From assembly GCA_032358255.1 (NCBI GenBank), contig JAULBX010008329.1:52859-116858 (forward strand): DNA of 64,000 nucleotides. Reading direction: 5' to 3'. Below, piece after piece: positions 1 through 20,600 of this stretch. Position 1 is the first letter of the stretch. The number at the start of each line of letters is the position of its first letter. The position numbers and the translations under genes are program-made. This DNA comes from Heterotrichella gracilis. Its lineage: Eukaryota; Sar; Xanthophyceae; Tribonematales; Xanthonemataceae. A model generated the notes under the pieces. The model saw only the letters and a program-made list of their open reading frames with translations. It did no database searches and was not told where the DNA came from.

Positions 1-1377
1 CCACAACTAACTTCGAGTCTAGTCACTTTTCAGCTGGCATAGCTGGCATGCACCACCTGCAGCTGCGCAGATGGTCAAGCACACCCACACTAAAGGGTTA
101 CACCCCAACTGCGCCCAACTAGAAATCTCGAGTGGGTGCAAGCACGACTCACGTCCTGTGCGAAGGGGTTGGAGCCGGTTTCAGAGAAACCACAACGGCT
201 GTATTGCGTCGCTTCCGGTCAGCGCGGAATTTTGATCATTGCGGCTGCGCATTGAACACTTTCATGGAGTACCGTACGCTGGAGTTGTGCACAGCCGTGT
301 TGGCGTTCGACCCACGCAACCCACGCAGATGGTACCAGCCTTCGCATGCACAGCGTACCCAGCGTTGCAACGTGGCAGTGCTAAATAATGGCCCCGTGAG
401 GCTCCCAGCACCCACGCCGCCCAGCAGCCACTCCCGGTGCACCCCCCAAGCCCCAGCCACGCACCTCGTTCCTATACATCCCCGGGTGCGCATGGCACTC
501 TCCAAAGTAGGCTCCTGCTAGCAGTGCTGCCAGCCAGTGTGGGGGTGGAGACTGGCCGGATGGCCCCACCTCCTCCTCACCCTCCCCGCCGGGCAGACCC
601 CATCTGCGGTGGTCGCCCATTCAAATACAGTGCTCGTGGCTGTCGATGGCTGCTTTGCAACCGGATCAGGGGTCCCCGTATACATACATGCGCGGGTATA
701 AGGAGGTTTCAGCTGTTTCCGCTTGTACACCGTTCGCCTGGTTTTTACAATCTGGGGAGGAGAGATGAGGTGGGAGAATTTGGACGATCGTGGTTCCCTA
801 TTCGGGGAGGTTCCCGCATGTCTTTTTCCAGGGCTGGTGCTGATCTGGACCAACGGGAAGCGTGACCATCGAAACGGCACTTCCATAATTACAGGACCGT
901 CGTACCGCCTCGCCACATGCAGGGACGCCAGCGTACCGGCATCGGAGAATTTCGCGCCACAAACCTCGTAAACCCTTCCCTGGGGTTTTCCTCAACACCC
1001 TGATAAACTTTCCCCCATGGGAATTCCAAAGCCCTAAACCTAGTCCCACATCCCCAAGGTGCACAAGTGCACGTTCCGCTCCTGAAGACCACCGTCACAT
1101 CAGCTACCGCCCAACTGCTCCTAAACCAACCCCAGCTGTACCCTAAACCCCATGTTGTCAAACACACCCTTCCCTTCCCCCCCACTTGTCCCCTGCACGT
1201 CGTTGGCCCCACATCCACACACCTTTACAGCAACACTGCCCACCTCCTGCTTCGCCTCCGCCTCAACCTACTCAACCCTAAACCCCACAACCCATCCTGC
1301 CAACCCTTCCGAAGGGTCAGGGCCTGCCCCTCCCACAACACTCAGTGGGCCAGCTGCCGACCCGCGCCCTCTCCGCT
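1..1377. other. Unassigned sequence downstream of ValRS
   Basis: No supportable gene was found. Short open frames in both directions have no family signature and no consistent splice structure. From about 1080 the strand becomes C-rich with CCCTAAA motifs, as in the introns further on. It may hold the 3' flank of the minus-strand synthetase gene. Confidence 0.4.
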
Positions 1378-1455
1378 CTTCCTCACGCCAGCGCCTGCAT
1401 CCGCTCCACCTTGCCAGCGATGCTGGCCAGCTGCTGCTCTGCCTCCACATATACC
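1378..1455 (-). repeat. Partial copy of the ValRS terminal exon
   Basis: About 70 bp here closely match 1571-1640, the last exon of valyl-tRNA synthetase with its stop region. The offset is about 190 bp downstream in gene orientation. The copy breaks off into CCCTAAA-type sequence. It lies beyond the stop codon, so it is a local duplication outside the coding region. Confidence 0.75.
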
Positions 1456-1572
1456 CTAAACCCCACGACCCAACCCCTAAACCCTACCACCTCACCTCCG
1501 CGCCTGCCCCTCCGCCATAATACACTGTCCCCACAACCCAAATCTGTCTCTGCCCAAGTGTCGTCCGCCCCC

Positions 1573-10352
<8,780 letters not shown>

Positions 10353-11577
10353 CCTGAGAGGGTGGGGAGGGTGGGCGGGTCAGCTGGGGGGGGTGGAAGT
10401 AAATGGCGGTGGAACCGTGTCCATGCCGTCCAAGGGTCTGTCCAGGCATGGCGACAATGACGACCCGCGTGGGTATAAAATGGATGTCCTTGGTTCAAGT
10501 GACATAATACCCCCCTTGCTGGTGTCCTAGCACGGCGAGGCATCCCCAGCGGCATTGCAGTCCATGCATGAATGGCATGACATTGCACCACACTGCGTAA
10601 CCATCACATGCCCCCCAACGCACTTGTTTCCGGGGTGCTGGTTGCAGACGCCCGCAGCCGCAACCCTAGCCTGTGAATCCCAGGGACTGGCCTGGACCCC
10701 AGCAGCTGGCACAGGGTCGTTCCTCCCCTCCTCAGCAGCATGGCGCTCCCTCCCCTGGTGGGGGTGGGGGTGCTGGTGGTGGGTGTGAGTGTGGTGGGGG
10801 TGCAGTGGTGGGGCACCCTACTGCTTAGTGCGCTGACTGGCTGCACTGGGTGGTGCGACACGGGCTGGGGGAGGGGTGTCATGCTGCCGGGGGGTCAGCG
10901 CTTGGTATCCCACCCCCACTGGTGGTGGTATGGGCGCTGGTACTGGGAGTAGGTGTTGTTTTCTATTGAAATACGGGTCGGTATTACACTGTTCGGTTAT
11001 TCAATATATGCATGCGAGGCGGAGGGGGTGAATAGTAACTGCATGCAATATGTTTTGTGCTTTTCTGGGTGCATGCAAGGTGGAGCAATACACTCTCGCT
11101 CTGTGTGGAAATGGTCCTGGCCGTCGAGCGACCGAACGACCAAACTGTTGCGCGAACCACGGACTGTAGTTTTTACTACCAACCGCTGTGTAGCATGGCG
11201 TGCAATCCCCAGGATAAGAGGTCGCATGCACATGTTCATGGTGTGTGGTTGGCCGCCAAACGCGCGCGCGGGAAACCCGCCGGGCTTTGCCAGGCCAGCC
11301 CGGAAGCCCCCGCGCACTGTTACAGCAGTGGTTTGCGACCGAGCCAAAAGGCGTTGACGCCTGCAAGCCTAACCACAACCCCGTGTGCTTGTACAAACTC
11401 ACTGCTGTCCTTATTACGCTCGCCCAAGCCTGACGTGCATCCCTCATCAACCTAGTCGCACCCTTCAAATAGCACCCCCGCAAGCCGCCGGAATACCGCC
11501 CGCAGCCAGGCGATTTCCCACCACACGCCTGTGCTCCTACCCCATATCTGTCTCGTAGTACGCACGCGAGGGGCACT
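10353..11577. other. Divergent upstream region, no gene resolved
   Basis: This lies between the minus-strand ValRS and the plus-strand CRM gene. It should hold the missing first ValRS exon or exons and the promoters of both genes, but no exon can be placed with confidence. A 212-codon minus-strand open frame at 11001-11639 has no recognisable domain and uses a non-ATG first codon. Confidence 0.35.
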
Positions 11578-14500
11578 ATGTTCTCTGCACCCAACGCACA
11601 GGTACGCCCTCTCGCCATTGTGCACTGTCTCGACAGCATGCATATGCATATGCATGCATACTACCCTACACTGTCGTCGAGTATCGCACCCCGTGTTTGT
11701 TTGCAGTTGTTCCTTCTCTCTGTATATTGTACAAGTTTCATTACTAGAAAGCGTCAGGACCTTGGCCTTTCAATTGGGTGTCGTTGTGCGTGCAACCACA
11801 CCGCGCAGTCACTGTGTTGACGACACTACCTGTGATGCCACTGGCGCGCGGCTGTGAAGTGTTTCACCCCCCCGTAGGTGCCTTGCAAAGCGCACACGCA
11901 CCAAAGCACCACGTGGCGCGCCGCTGCGCCCCTGACCCGCGCACACCCCCGCCACCACCACCGCCACACAGCCACCACCGCCCCATTCCTCCACCGCACC
12001 GCCGCACGCACTGCCTCAGCCACCGCTACGCCACCAGACATAGAGTCCCCACCACTAGAAGCAGACATAGACTCCCCAGCAGCACCTGAACCCACCACCA
12101 CCACCGCCACCACCCCACAAGGGGAGTACAGCAACTTCACAGACACAGAGTTGCGGCAGCTGTGGGACTCAGTCACCAAGCCACTTGTGCGCATCGGCAG
12201 CCAAGGGGTACAGGTAGGAGTAAGGAAACAGACACCCACAAAGTCTGGGAAATCCTGGCTGAGTTCTTTCCCGGCCAGTCTCTCCGGCCAGCTGCTGCTT
12301 TTTACCCTAAGAAAGGGTTTTCTAACTCCCTTGCGCACCTTTGGTTTGAGGGAGTTGATTATCATAGGGTTGAGGTTTTCCCTTCTGTGTGCATCACTAT
12401 ATACTACCCATTTGGCCAATAGCTTTGCTACACTTGGGAGTCTTTCCAGTCCCCATCCCGCTGATTAAACCCCTTGTATGCACGCACATGCCTCGCCACG
12501 TTCACACCCTATCCCCGTCACGTTCAAACCCTACCCCCACCACGTTCAAACCCTACTTAACCCTATGCCTACCCCATACCCACCCAGGCCACCCACATCG
12601 TGTTGCTGGCGGAGCTCCTGCGCGCCCACACCCTAGTGAAGGTGCAGGCAAATGGAAACGCTGACCTGGATGCAACAGTGGGGCACCTGGTGGACAGGGC
12701 ACCAGCGGCGCTGCTGCAGGCAAAAGGTGGGGCTTTGAGTAGCTACGTAAGCCCTAGGGAACGAGTAGGTTTTGGCAGGGTGAGTAGGGTTTTGGGATGC
12801 TGTGGTGGGACACCTGGTGGACAGGGCACCGGCGGCGCTGCTGCAGGCAAAAGGTGGGGCTTTGACTAGGGTGCGAGCAGGGTTTGGCAGGGTAAACGTA
12901 GGGTTTTGGGAGGCTGTGGTGAGGTTCTAGGTGGTGAGGACGCCGGCGGTGCTGCTGCGGGCAACAGGTGGGGCTTTGGGCAGGGTGCGAGTAGGGTTTG
13001 GCAGGATTGGAGTAGGGTTCGGGGAGAGGGATGCTGTGGTGGCGCACCTGGTGATTAGGACGCCGGCGGCGCTGCTGAAGGCGAATGGTGGGATTCTGAG
13101 TAGGGTGCGAGTAGGGTTTTGGCAGGGTTGGAGTGAGGTTTTGGGAGAGGGATGCTGTGGTGGCGCACCTGGTGATTAGGACGCCGGTGGCGCTGCTGCA
13201 GGCGAATCGTGGGTACTGGGTGGAGTTGAAGTGGGTTTTTGTGTGGGATGTGTATGCTTGTGCGGCTGCAGATTGCAAGCGGTGGGGGCATGCTTGAGCC
13301 AGTGGGCAGACGGGTAGAGCGATAGGGCATGCAAAGCAGCTGGAGCCTAAATTCACACCCTCCACACCCCTGCGTGATTGCAAATTGTGGCAAATTGCCT
13401 TCTGGTTGGAAATGCATGCCAGGCTGAGGCTGAGGCAGATGCCGATCTGCTTGTGAGCGCCCCGAAGGATCACACCCCATCGTGCACGATCTCACACCTT
13501 TCAACAAAATTGCACCATCACATGCACCCCTCACTGTGACCCATACCCACCCACCCCCCATTCCACCCCCTCCTCCAGGCCGCACCGCCCTGCTCATCCC
13601 CCCTGGCACCCCCCCGCACACCCTGCTGGAGGTTGCTGCCAGGTCCCAGGAGCGGCTGCATGACCGAAGGGGGAAGCGGCAAGCGGCCAAGGACAGGGCG
13701 AAAGGTGGGGGTGCGGGTATCGGAGGGTGATGTGCAATTAACGATTCAAAATGAATTTATAATTATTATGATTATCGTACTTACTTATGAATTTATGATA
13801 TGAATATGAACAAAATATTATCATGTTGAGTTTGCCCATGGAACAGAATATGCATTTTGGAAAGGAACACGGGGGGGTGAGGAGTGCCGCAATACCTCCT
13901 GGCAGCTTCCGTGACGTCCTGCTGTCCAATGCCTGTGGGCTGTCATCTCCAGTGTCTAATCCATCAATATGAATTATCATATGCATCATTACCTATCAAC
14001 ATGATTACTGTCATCAGGATGTCCTGTCATCTCTTGGTGTAACTGTTCTCATGCGCTTACTGCCTGTAGCTCGGCACGAAACATACAAACAAACAAACAA
14101 AAGGCATTCCCAGCAAGAAACATACAACTATAATTACATTCTTGAAGGTTTACTGATTGGCCCACCCTTCTTCCTCTGACCTGCCATTTCTGTCCCCTTC
14201 AGAGCCTGTCATCCTCTCCCCTGGGGTGTCGGCCAAGTTTAGGCAGGTGCTGGCGACAAGGCGCATGCATGAATCGGATTTCGACAGCTCAGCAGTCAGG
14301 TGGGGCATGCGGGTTGTGTGGGTGGGTGTGACTGGTGGTGGTGGTGGGTGGTGGATGGGGATGCGATACGAGCGGTGGTTAGGTGGTGGTCTTGCAGTGC
14401 AATGACCATTGGGATAATTACAAACAATCAATCAGAAACGGTCGATGGCGGCTGGGAATTTGGGTGATTACTAATGCAATAATCCCCACTAGTGGTGCAA

Positions 14501-14889
14501 GGGGGGATATTCGGTGCAATAGGAATGTACTAGCGCCTGTAGGGTATGGCTGCCCATTGTTGTTGTTGACAGGTCACTGCCGATGCTACCAGTACCTGAT
14601 TTGCCCCACCTTCTCGTTGGTGTTGGAGCAAATCTGGTGAATTCGGGCCTTTTGGCAAGGGGCTTTTCTTGTATCATGTGGACAGTGGATTACGTACATT
14701 TTCTAGAACCTTATAAATAATTCCCTTTAGCCAACTGTTTTTCCTTTTCCGTGCAGGGCCCTGTCTGACCTCCCGGATGCTGCTGCTGGCGCTGTGTTGG
14801 ACCTCATGGCCCGCACCAACATGGGTGTGGTCAAGAACAGGTCAGCTTGGCTCACGTCGCAGTGCAGGAAGGCAAGCAAGGAGGCCTGA
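11578..14889 (+). CDS. CRM/YhbY-type RNA-binding protein with hnRNP-Q-like acidic domain
   Basis: Probable organelle RNA-binding factor. Exons: 11878-12213, 12588-12726, 13579-13704, 14203-14299 and 14757-14889. A short first exon at 11578-11601 (MFSAPNAQ, followed by a GTACGC donor) would supply the ATG, because 11878 begins with GTG after a TAG acceptor. The total is about 284 residues. The N-terminus is rich in Ala, Thr, His and Arg, like a transit peptide. A CRM-like fold follows: LRQLWDSVTKPLVRIGSQGVQ-type start, VKVQANGN in the middle and AKGRTALLIPP at the end. A Lys/Arg-rich linker leads to ALSDLPDAAAGAVLDLM..VKNRSAWL, typical of the hnRNP-Q N-terminal acidic domain. CRM proteins are known in ribosome assembly and plastid intron splicing; the exact target is not inferable. 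The upstream exon is the least certain part. Confidence 0.82.
12660..13215 (+). repeat. Array of CRM-gene exon edge copies, about 120-bp period
   Basis: The 3' edge of the second main exon (HLVDRAPAALLQAKG plus GTGGGGCTTTG donor, ending 12726) is followed by four more copies starting near 12807, 12925, 13045 and 13165. Spacing is 119-127 bp. Each repeats the donor and a GTAGGGTTT-containing intron piece. The copies diverge progressively and the true exon is the most 5'. Confidence 0.88.
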
Positions 14890-17673
14890 AGGGCTTCGGT
14901 TAGGGTTTCGCGGGGACTGGGGGGGGGGGGGGGGGGCGCGGCCCCNNNNNNNNNNCCCGCCCCCCCCCCCCCCCGGCAACGTCATCTCTGCTTCATGGAG
15001 GCCTGTGGGAGCTTGGGGCTGTTGGGGAGGGGTGGGGCAGCATTTTTTCAAAAATGATTGGGACTGGCATTCAGCAGCCATACGCGAGGCTCGCATCACA
15101 AAGCGTGCGCATAGCGCTCCTGGCAAGCCACACCTTTAAGGTTGTTCACTGAACGTGAGCCGAGTTTGTGTCTGAGGCAGTGATTGCATTATCGAGCAGC
15201 TGCCGGCGCACAGAATGCAAGGGTGCGGGCAGCATGTGCATTGGTGGCCCATGACTCAAATTGCTATGGCATACATTGGCGATGTACATCAATTATTAAG
15301 CAGCAACTTCTTTACATGACAGAATGGAATGCAACGCAACAATCCGATCAGTTACGAGCCCCGTCAGCTAACTTGGAAACATTCCCTGTAAGATACATTA
15401 TTTTTTAATATGTGTTCCACATTAAGGAGTAAAGAAAACAAATGCCAAAGGCGTGCATAAGGCGGCACGTCACTTTAAGTTAAAAGTTAATAAATTATTG
15501 ACAGCTTGTCTGCGCTGCCTGCTGGTCAGTGGGGATCATCACAAATCCACGGACTATTAAGCTTCAAGCAAGTTTCAAGTTCAACTTGCAGTGCAAACAA
15601 ACAAGAAAGAAGACATTTAATTTTGAAATATCCAAAACTGCCCCAGCACACTACAAGCCAGCAACGTTGAAAAACGAAGACAGGCTGAAGTTCAAATGCG
15701 ACCTAGTCTCGTGCCACTTGGAACATGGCCTCGGCAAAAATAACAAGGGCATAGATCCAAAGCATGGCCCCAAGTAGTGCCAGAGTCTGTCAGTCATTAT
15801 ACAGTGTTTGCATCGTCTCACTGAGGGGCAACATGTTTGAAACGAGCTGGTGATGGTTTAGCGGGGCCGAGTGCAGCGGGAGCTGATAAGCTGTCACAGT
15901 GGCAGAAGGTGGCACCAACATCATTCAGCCCAAATTGGATGTCACTCCGTGCGCCAGTTGCCATCTGGACACTTACATCTAGGGGCGCATCACACTTTAG
16001 GCCAGTTTCCGACCCATTTATGGCTTTATAACTATGCGGAGTCTTACACCACACAGTCACTGGGCCAGGCGCCAGGCGCACGACGTCAGTTTAACTGCTA
16101 CAATCTACGCTGTGCACATCAAACACTATCCTCAGACCCTTAAATGCCAGTGCATCATTTGCCATTGCATGGACTTAATCTAGGACCATTATTACAGGAA
16201 TAATTCTGATTTCAATTGGCCATTGCTCAAATTCCTTTAGCTATTTCCAAAAAATGGTTGCCTAATGGTTCAACTGTACAGGGTAAAGTTTAGCCTAAGG
16301 GTTCAGCTGTACATTGTACTTAGTAGTCTACGCAAGCAACGCAACCAATCCAAATTACCTACAATAAAAACCCAACTTTAGCAATGTATCAAAGGACGAG
16401 TAGGGTATAAGGAGAAACAATTGTTCACAGAAAACAGGAGCTATTCAAAGACAACTGGGCCAGGCCAGGCCAGGCCTATCCTAATGGACAGTTATATCAT
16501 GCCATACAATTGCCACAATTGGGCCTACTGGGTAGTATGACCTGCTACGCTAACATTCTAAAATCAACGCAAAAGGAAAAGGACAACTAGAAAGGGCATT
16601 GTGTGAATACAAGACGGCAACATAAAATATTCGAGGAGACCCTATGCAAGCCTTTACGCGTCTGCCATTGTGTCCAAATGGAATACTATAAGGCTATAAG
16701 GGTGCGCACCAGGTGCCAATTTACTCAACCAACTGCTAAACTAATAGTAAGCAATGTCAGAATTGCAGAATGGGAACATAGAATATACTCCATTTGTGCA
16801 TCATTTGTTTGCGCCACCTTCAGTAGCTTGAATACCACCGCGTGCATATTGCATAATATGCCATGTATGTGCCTGCTGATGAGGTCTGTAGGCATGTGGT
16901 TTCAAACTGGGCCAGAACATTTTTCCAAATAGATTGTTCTGGTGTACTGCAAATTGCTGCTGCATACAATCGGCCGCCTGAAGCCTCCAAAACAAGCTGA
17001 GCCTACAAGCGTAGAATTGGACAGGACAGCCTTTCATAAGCCTTAGGGCCATCATGGCGACTCCACATAATACTTATGAAAAATGGCACAGTGCTACGCA
17101 CATAAAAAAAACAGGGGCTGCACTACAATGCCATCGTTGCCTAAGGTGATGGCAGGTACAAAGCTAGCGCCTAAAGGCTTTTGGCTGCAATTGACTCCAT
17201 ATGGACTAATTTGCTGCACATTTCTGATAATCTTCATACTGATACTGAATTCCAAGCCAACTGATCCAATATCTGGCTGCCGCCCTGTTGGGTCTTGACC
17301 ACAACAAAGAGCCCTCTTTGCGTTGCTTTGGGAGCAGGTTTTCTCTCCCATTGTGTAGTGTATGTTGCTGTGTCATCCAGAAACTCCTCCAATGTGCTTT
17401 GCGGCTGCACAGCCTCTGTGTCTTGAAAACATAGGACAGCGCTCCTGGAAACGCACTGTCGCCGTACATGCGTTGTTTTTGTCCTGAAGGTTTGAGAGCC
17501 TGTAAAAGATGTGCTCCAATGTACGCAGATCTCCCCAAATCCAGATCCAAATCTGCTGTTACTGAATCACATTTTGCACCAGGGCGTTTCATGGGGAGGC
17601 TCCTGAAAAGCCGCAGCTGTTTTTCATTGTGCTGAACCCACTGTAGTCAGCATCATTGTTGTCACCTGGTCAT
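14890..17673. other. Gene-poor spacer with assembly gap
   Basis: It begins just after the CRM gene stop and runs to the AP2 gene stop. No coding signal was recognised on either strand. It has lower GC than the genes and probably contains the 3' UTRs of both. The 10-base N gap sits at 14946-14955. Confidence 0.5.
14919..14974. repeat. G-run / N gap / C-run
   Basis: A run of 18 G (14919-14936), a short GC stretch, ten N (14946-14955), CCCG, then 15 C (14960-14974). The G and C runs could pair with each other, and the G-run alone could form quadruplex structures. This is a plausible reason for the break in assembly. Confidence 0.9.
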
Positions 17674-20600
17674 TCAGACTGCTGGTTGAGGCTCCAACGG
17701 CTGGCTGAACAGGGCAAGGAGGTCAAAATCCATGTCATTGGTCATATCAGTGAACTTGGACACTGAGCTGGTCAGCCAGGTGTCATCTGACATGTCCATA
17801 TCCATCTCCAGCCCTTCTGGCACCACCAGGGAGTCACTGACAGTGTGGGCTGCTGCTGCCTTGCCAGCTGGCAGTGCCTGGTCGTGGTGGAAGAGGCCCA
17901 CTGGGCTGCACGCTTTGCTGCCAGGTGGAGACTGAGGAAGGGGAGCGATATGGAGCAGGCCTGGGCTCAGCGCAGCTGTTGGGGTGGTGTGCCTCTGGTA
18001 GGGTGTCTCCAGTGGGAATGGCCCACCGGGGGCAGCCTGGGAGGTGAAGAGGGCTGGGCTGGTGGCTGATGCCCGTCCTGCGTTGATGAGTCCAGCATAG
18101 GGACTGAGTGGCAGATCAAAGCCACCTGCAATTGAATGAGTAGACGTCAGAATGGCTGTCTGTGGGCAGTGGTGCAATGCATCTACTTGCACTTGACACC
18201 TTTTGGAATAACCGCTGTTTAATAAATGGATGGCTATAATCATTAAAACTTGCTAACAAAAATGCTCATTGCGCATTGCCAATCATTTTTTATATGAAAA
18301 GAACAGTGCGCATAAGGATGCTGAGACAAGTGAACAGTAAAAATGTTGACCACCCAGCGCTTCATCAAATTCTCGGATTGCCTACCTGACCCTCCGAATC
18401 CGTTGCCAAACCCAGCCCTGGATGCCTCTGGAACTGTGCTGTTCACCATGCTCCCACACTGGCTCTCCAGCGAGCCGGTCCTGAAGTGGCCCTGCTTTGC
18501 TGCCGCAAACCCGTCATCCCCGAAATGGCTCCCCTTGAACCCATCGGGCACCTCCCTGTAGAGGAGCATCTGGTGGGGGCTGTTGGAGGAAGAGTCTGTC
18601 ATGTTGCCCAGGTCCTCACTGCTGTTCTTCAAAATCGCCAGGGACATGCTGTGGGGCAGCCAGGGGTGCGCAAGGTTGGTGAGAGGATCGATGGCTTCGA
18701 GCATGGTCAGTGCTCCAGTGCTCTTGTGCCTCTTGTGTCCGGCAAGGCTTGAGATGTGGCCCACAGTGCGGCCTTGCAGGATGGGGCCAGAGGGCACGGG
18801 CCTGTAAGGGCCTGAGCCAGCAGTCACCTGCAGAAATCATTTGAATTTAATTGCATTACTGCTGGATCACGTTGATTTACAGCACTACCTATTTGGGTAA
18901 ACCTGCGACATCACCTTTCTTGTGATTGGCAGGTTGACATGTATGAATAAAGGGACATAAAACTGGAATTCTCAAATTGTCATAAATGTGTAATAAAAAT
19001 AGGCCTCGTCACCTGCGCGCTCACCTCAGTCCCAGCGCGCCTCTTTCCAGGCTGCAGCTGAGCACTGCTGCCAGATGTCTGCATCCCCATGCCCTGTGCC
19101 CCTCCTGGTGCTGCGGAAAACATTCCATTCAGCCTAGATGGCAGCTGGCGCAGGGTCATGGGGAGGGCGCGGGGGCCAGGTGCGCTCAGGGAGCGGGAGA
19201 GGAGCACTGTGTTGGGCTTGTTGGATACTGGTGCCTGCAATATACAGGTCAGATGTGTTGGTAAAAATAGGTTTTCAAAACCAGTTTGTTTCAAAACCAA
19301 TTGACAAAAGAGTACTATTTCCACGTATTCTTTTAACGGTGGGATCCCTGACTAGATCATACCAAAACAAGGCATTGCTCCAGAACCAATCATGCCATGC
19401 CTCGGCCCACAAACAGCATGCGGGCTCAATGGATGCGGCCAACACAAACATGCAAACATTGTCATCAAAGCACTGCTTATCTGCCTTTCACACACCTTGC
19501 CATTGCCTTCAAAGCTGTTCCCGCCTGAGCCTTGCATGGGTGAACCAGAGTCCTTTGGGGTGCTCCCGCTGTCTGTGACCACTGACCCCCCACTGGGGAC
19601 CCTGTTGTGCACTGTCAGCATCCCCGGGAAGCACTCACCCATCCCCAGCGTCTCCAGGACCGTGAACTGGGACTGCGCAGAGCCGGTTTTCACCAAAAGC
19701 ACCTCTTTGTGCTGCATCCCAGCCTGGCTGAGGTACCCCAGGAGGTCAGCTGGGGATTGGAACTTGCGCAGGAGTGTATCCTCTGATGCTGTGGAATCAA
19801 ACCCAGGCCCGCCAGGTGGCAGGGTCCCATTGCGCCATGTGGAAGGCATGGGCATGGGCAGCGTCTCCCCCTGGATCAGTTCCACCCCCCCTGCTGCCAT
19901 GTCGGTGGCGGGTGGTGGGTGGGGTGAGGCCCGGAGCGCCTTGTCAGCTGCCGCCGCACTTACCACCAGCTTCTTGTGCTTTGCTTCCAGGCGGGAGGTG
20001 GCCAGAGCGTTGTTGGTGTCCTGCAAAGGCGCCAGGGGTGAAATGGATTACTTGATAATTACTGTATACATAAATTTATACATATTGTTATTTATTTTTG
20101 CCTCCAGGCGGGATGATGTGTGGAATCCTGCATGTGAGCCAGGGTTGAATATGGGAATGAGTTTGCATGTTGTAAATACATGCAGGGCCTGGGCTGGACC
20201 CTGGGGCATGGAACGGTAATGCGCTACACACGCTGCATACATTTCGTAAGCCAGGGCTAGCCTTACCTCTGTCTGCGTTGCCTTGCGCAGCAGTGCGATG
20301 AACCTGGTCTTGTCCATGTGGCCATGGTCCTGCGGGAGGAGAAGGGAGAAGGTGGAAACCCAGATGACTACCAATGCAACCTGGTCCTTGACCAGGCACA
20401 TTAAATAAGGACGATTGGTTTTAATTGCAATAAATTGCAATCAATTGCGCATGGCTGACTACTTATCTGGCTAGAGCCATTGGATGCATGCAGCTCACCA
20501 TGATGAACTTGTCCTTCCTGTAGTCCATGTCTTTGAAGTTGAGGTGCACCTCCGAGAACCCGCGCAGCTTCACAGCAGCCCTGTCGTAGCACCTGGACAG

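Noticed and set aside
10353-10555. ValRS start at the ATG at 10555 with an Arg-rich leader
   Set aside because: A strong polypyrimidine-AG acceptor at 10353 makes an upstream exon more likely; kept only as an alternative.
11001-11639. 212-codon minus-strand open frame upstream of the CRM gene
   Set aside because: No domain or targeting signature, non-ATG first codon, overlapped by several open frames on the other strand, and it overlaps the proposed first CRM exon.
15529-15777. 82-codon Lys-rich frame in the spacer after the N gap
   Set aside because: No recognisable domain, no Kozak support, and in an AT-rich spacer; too weak to call.
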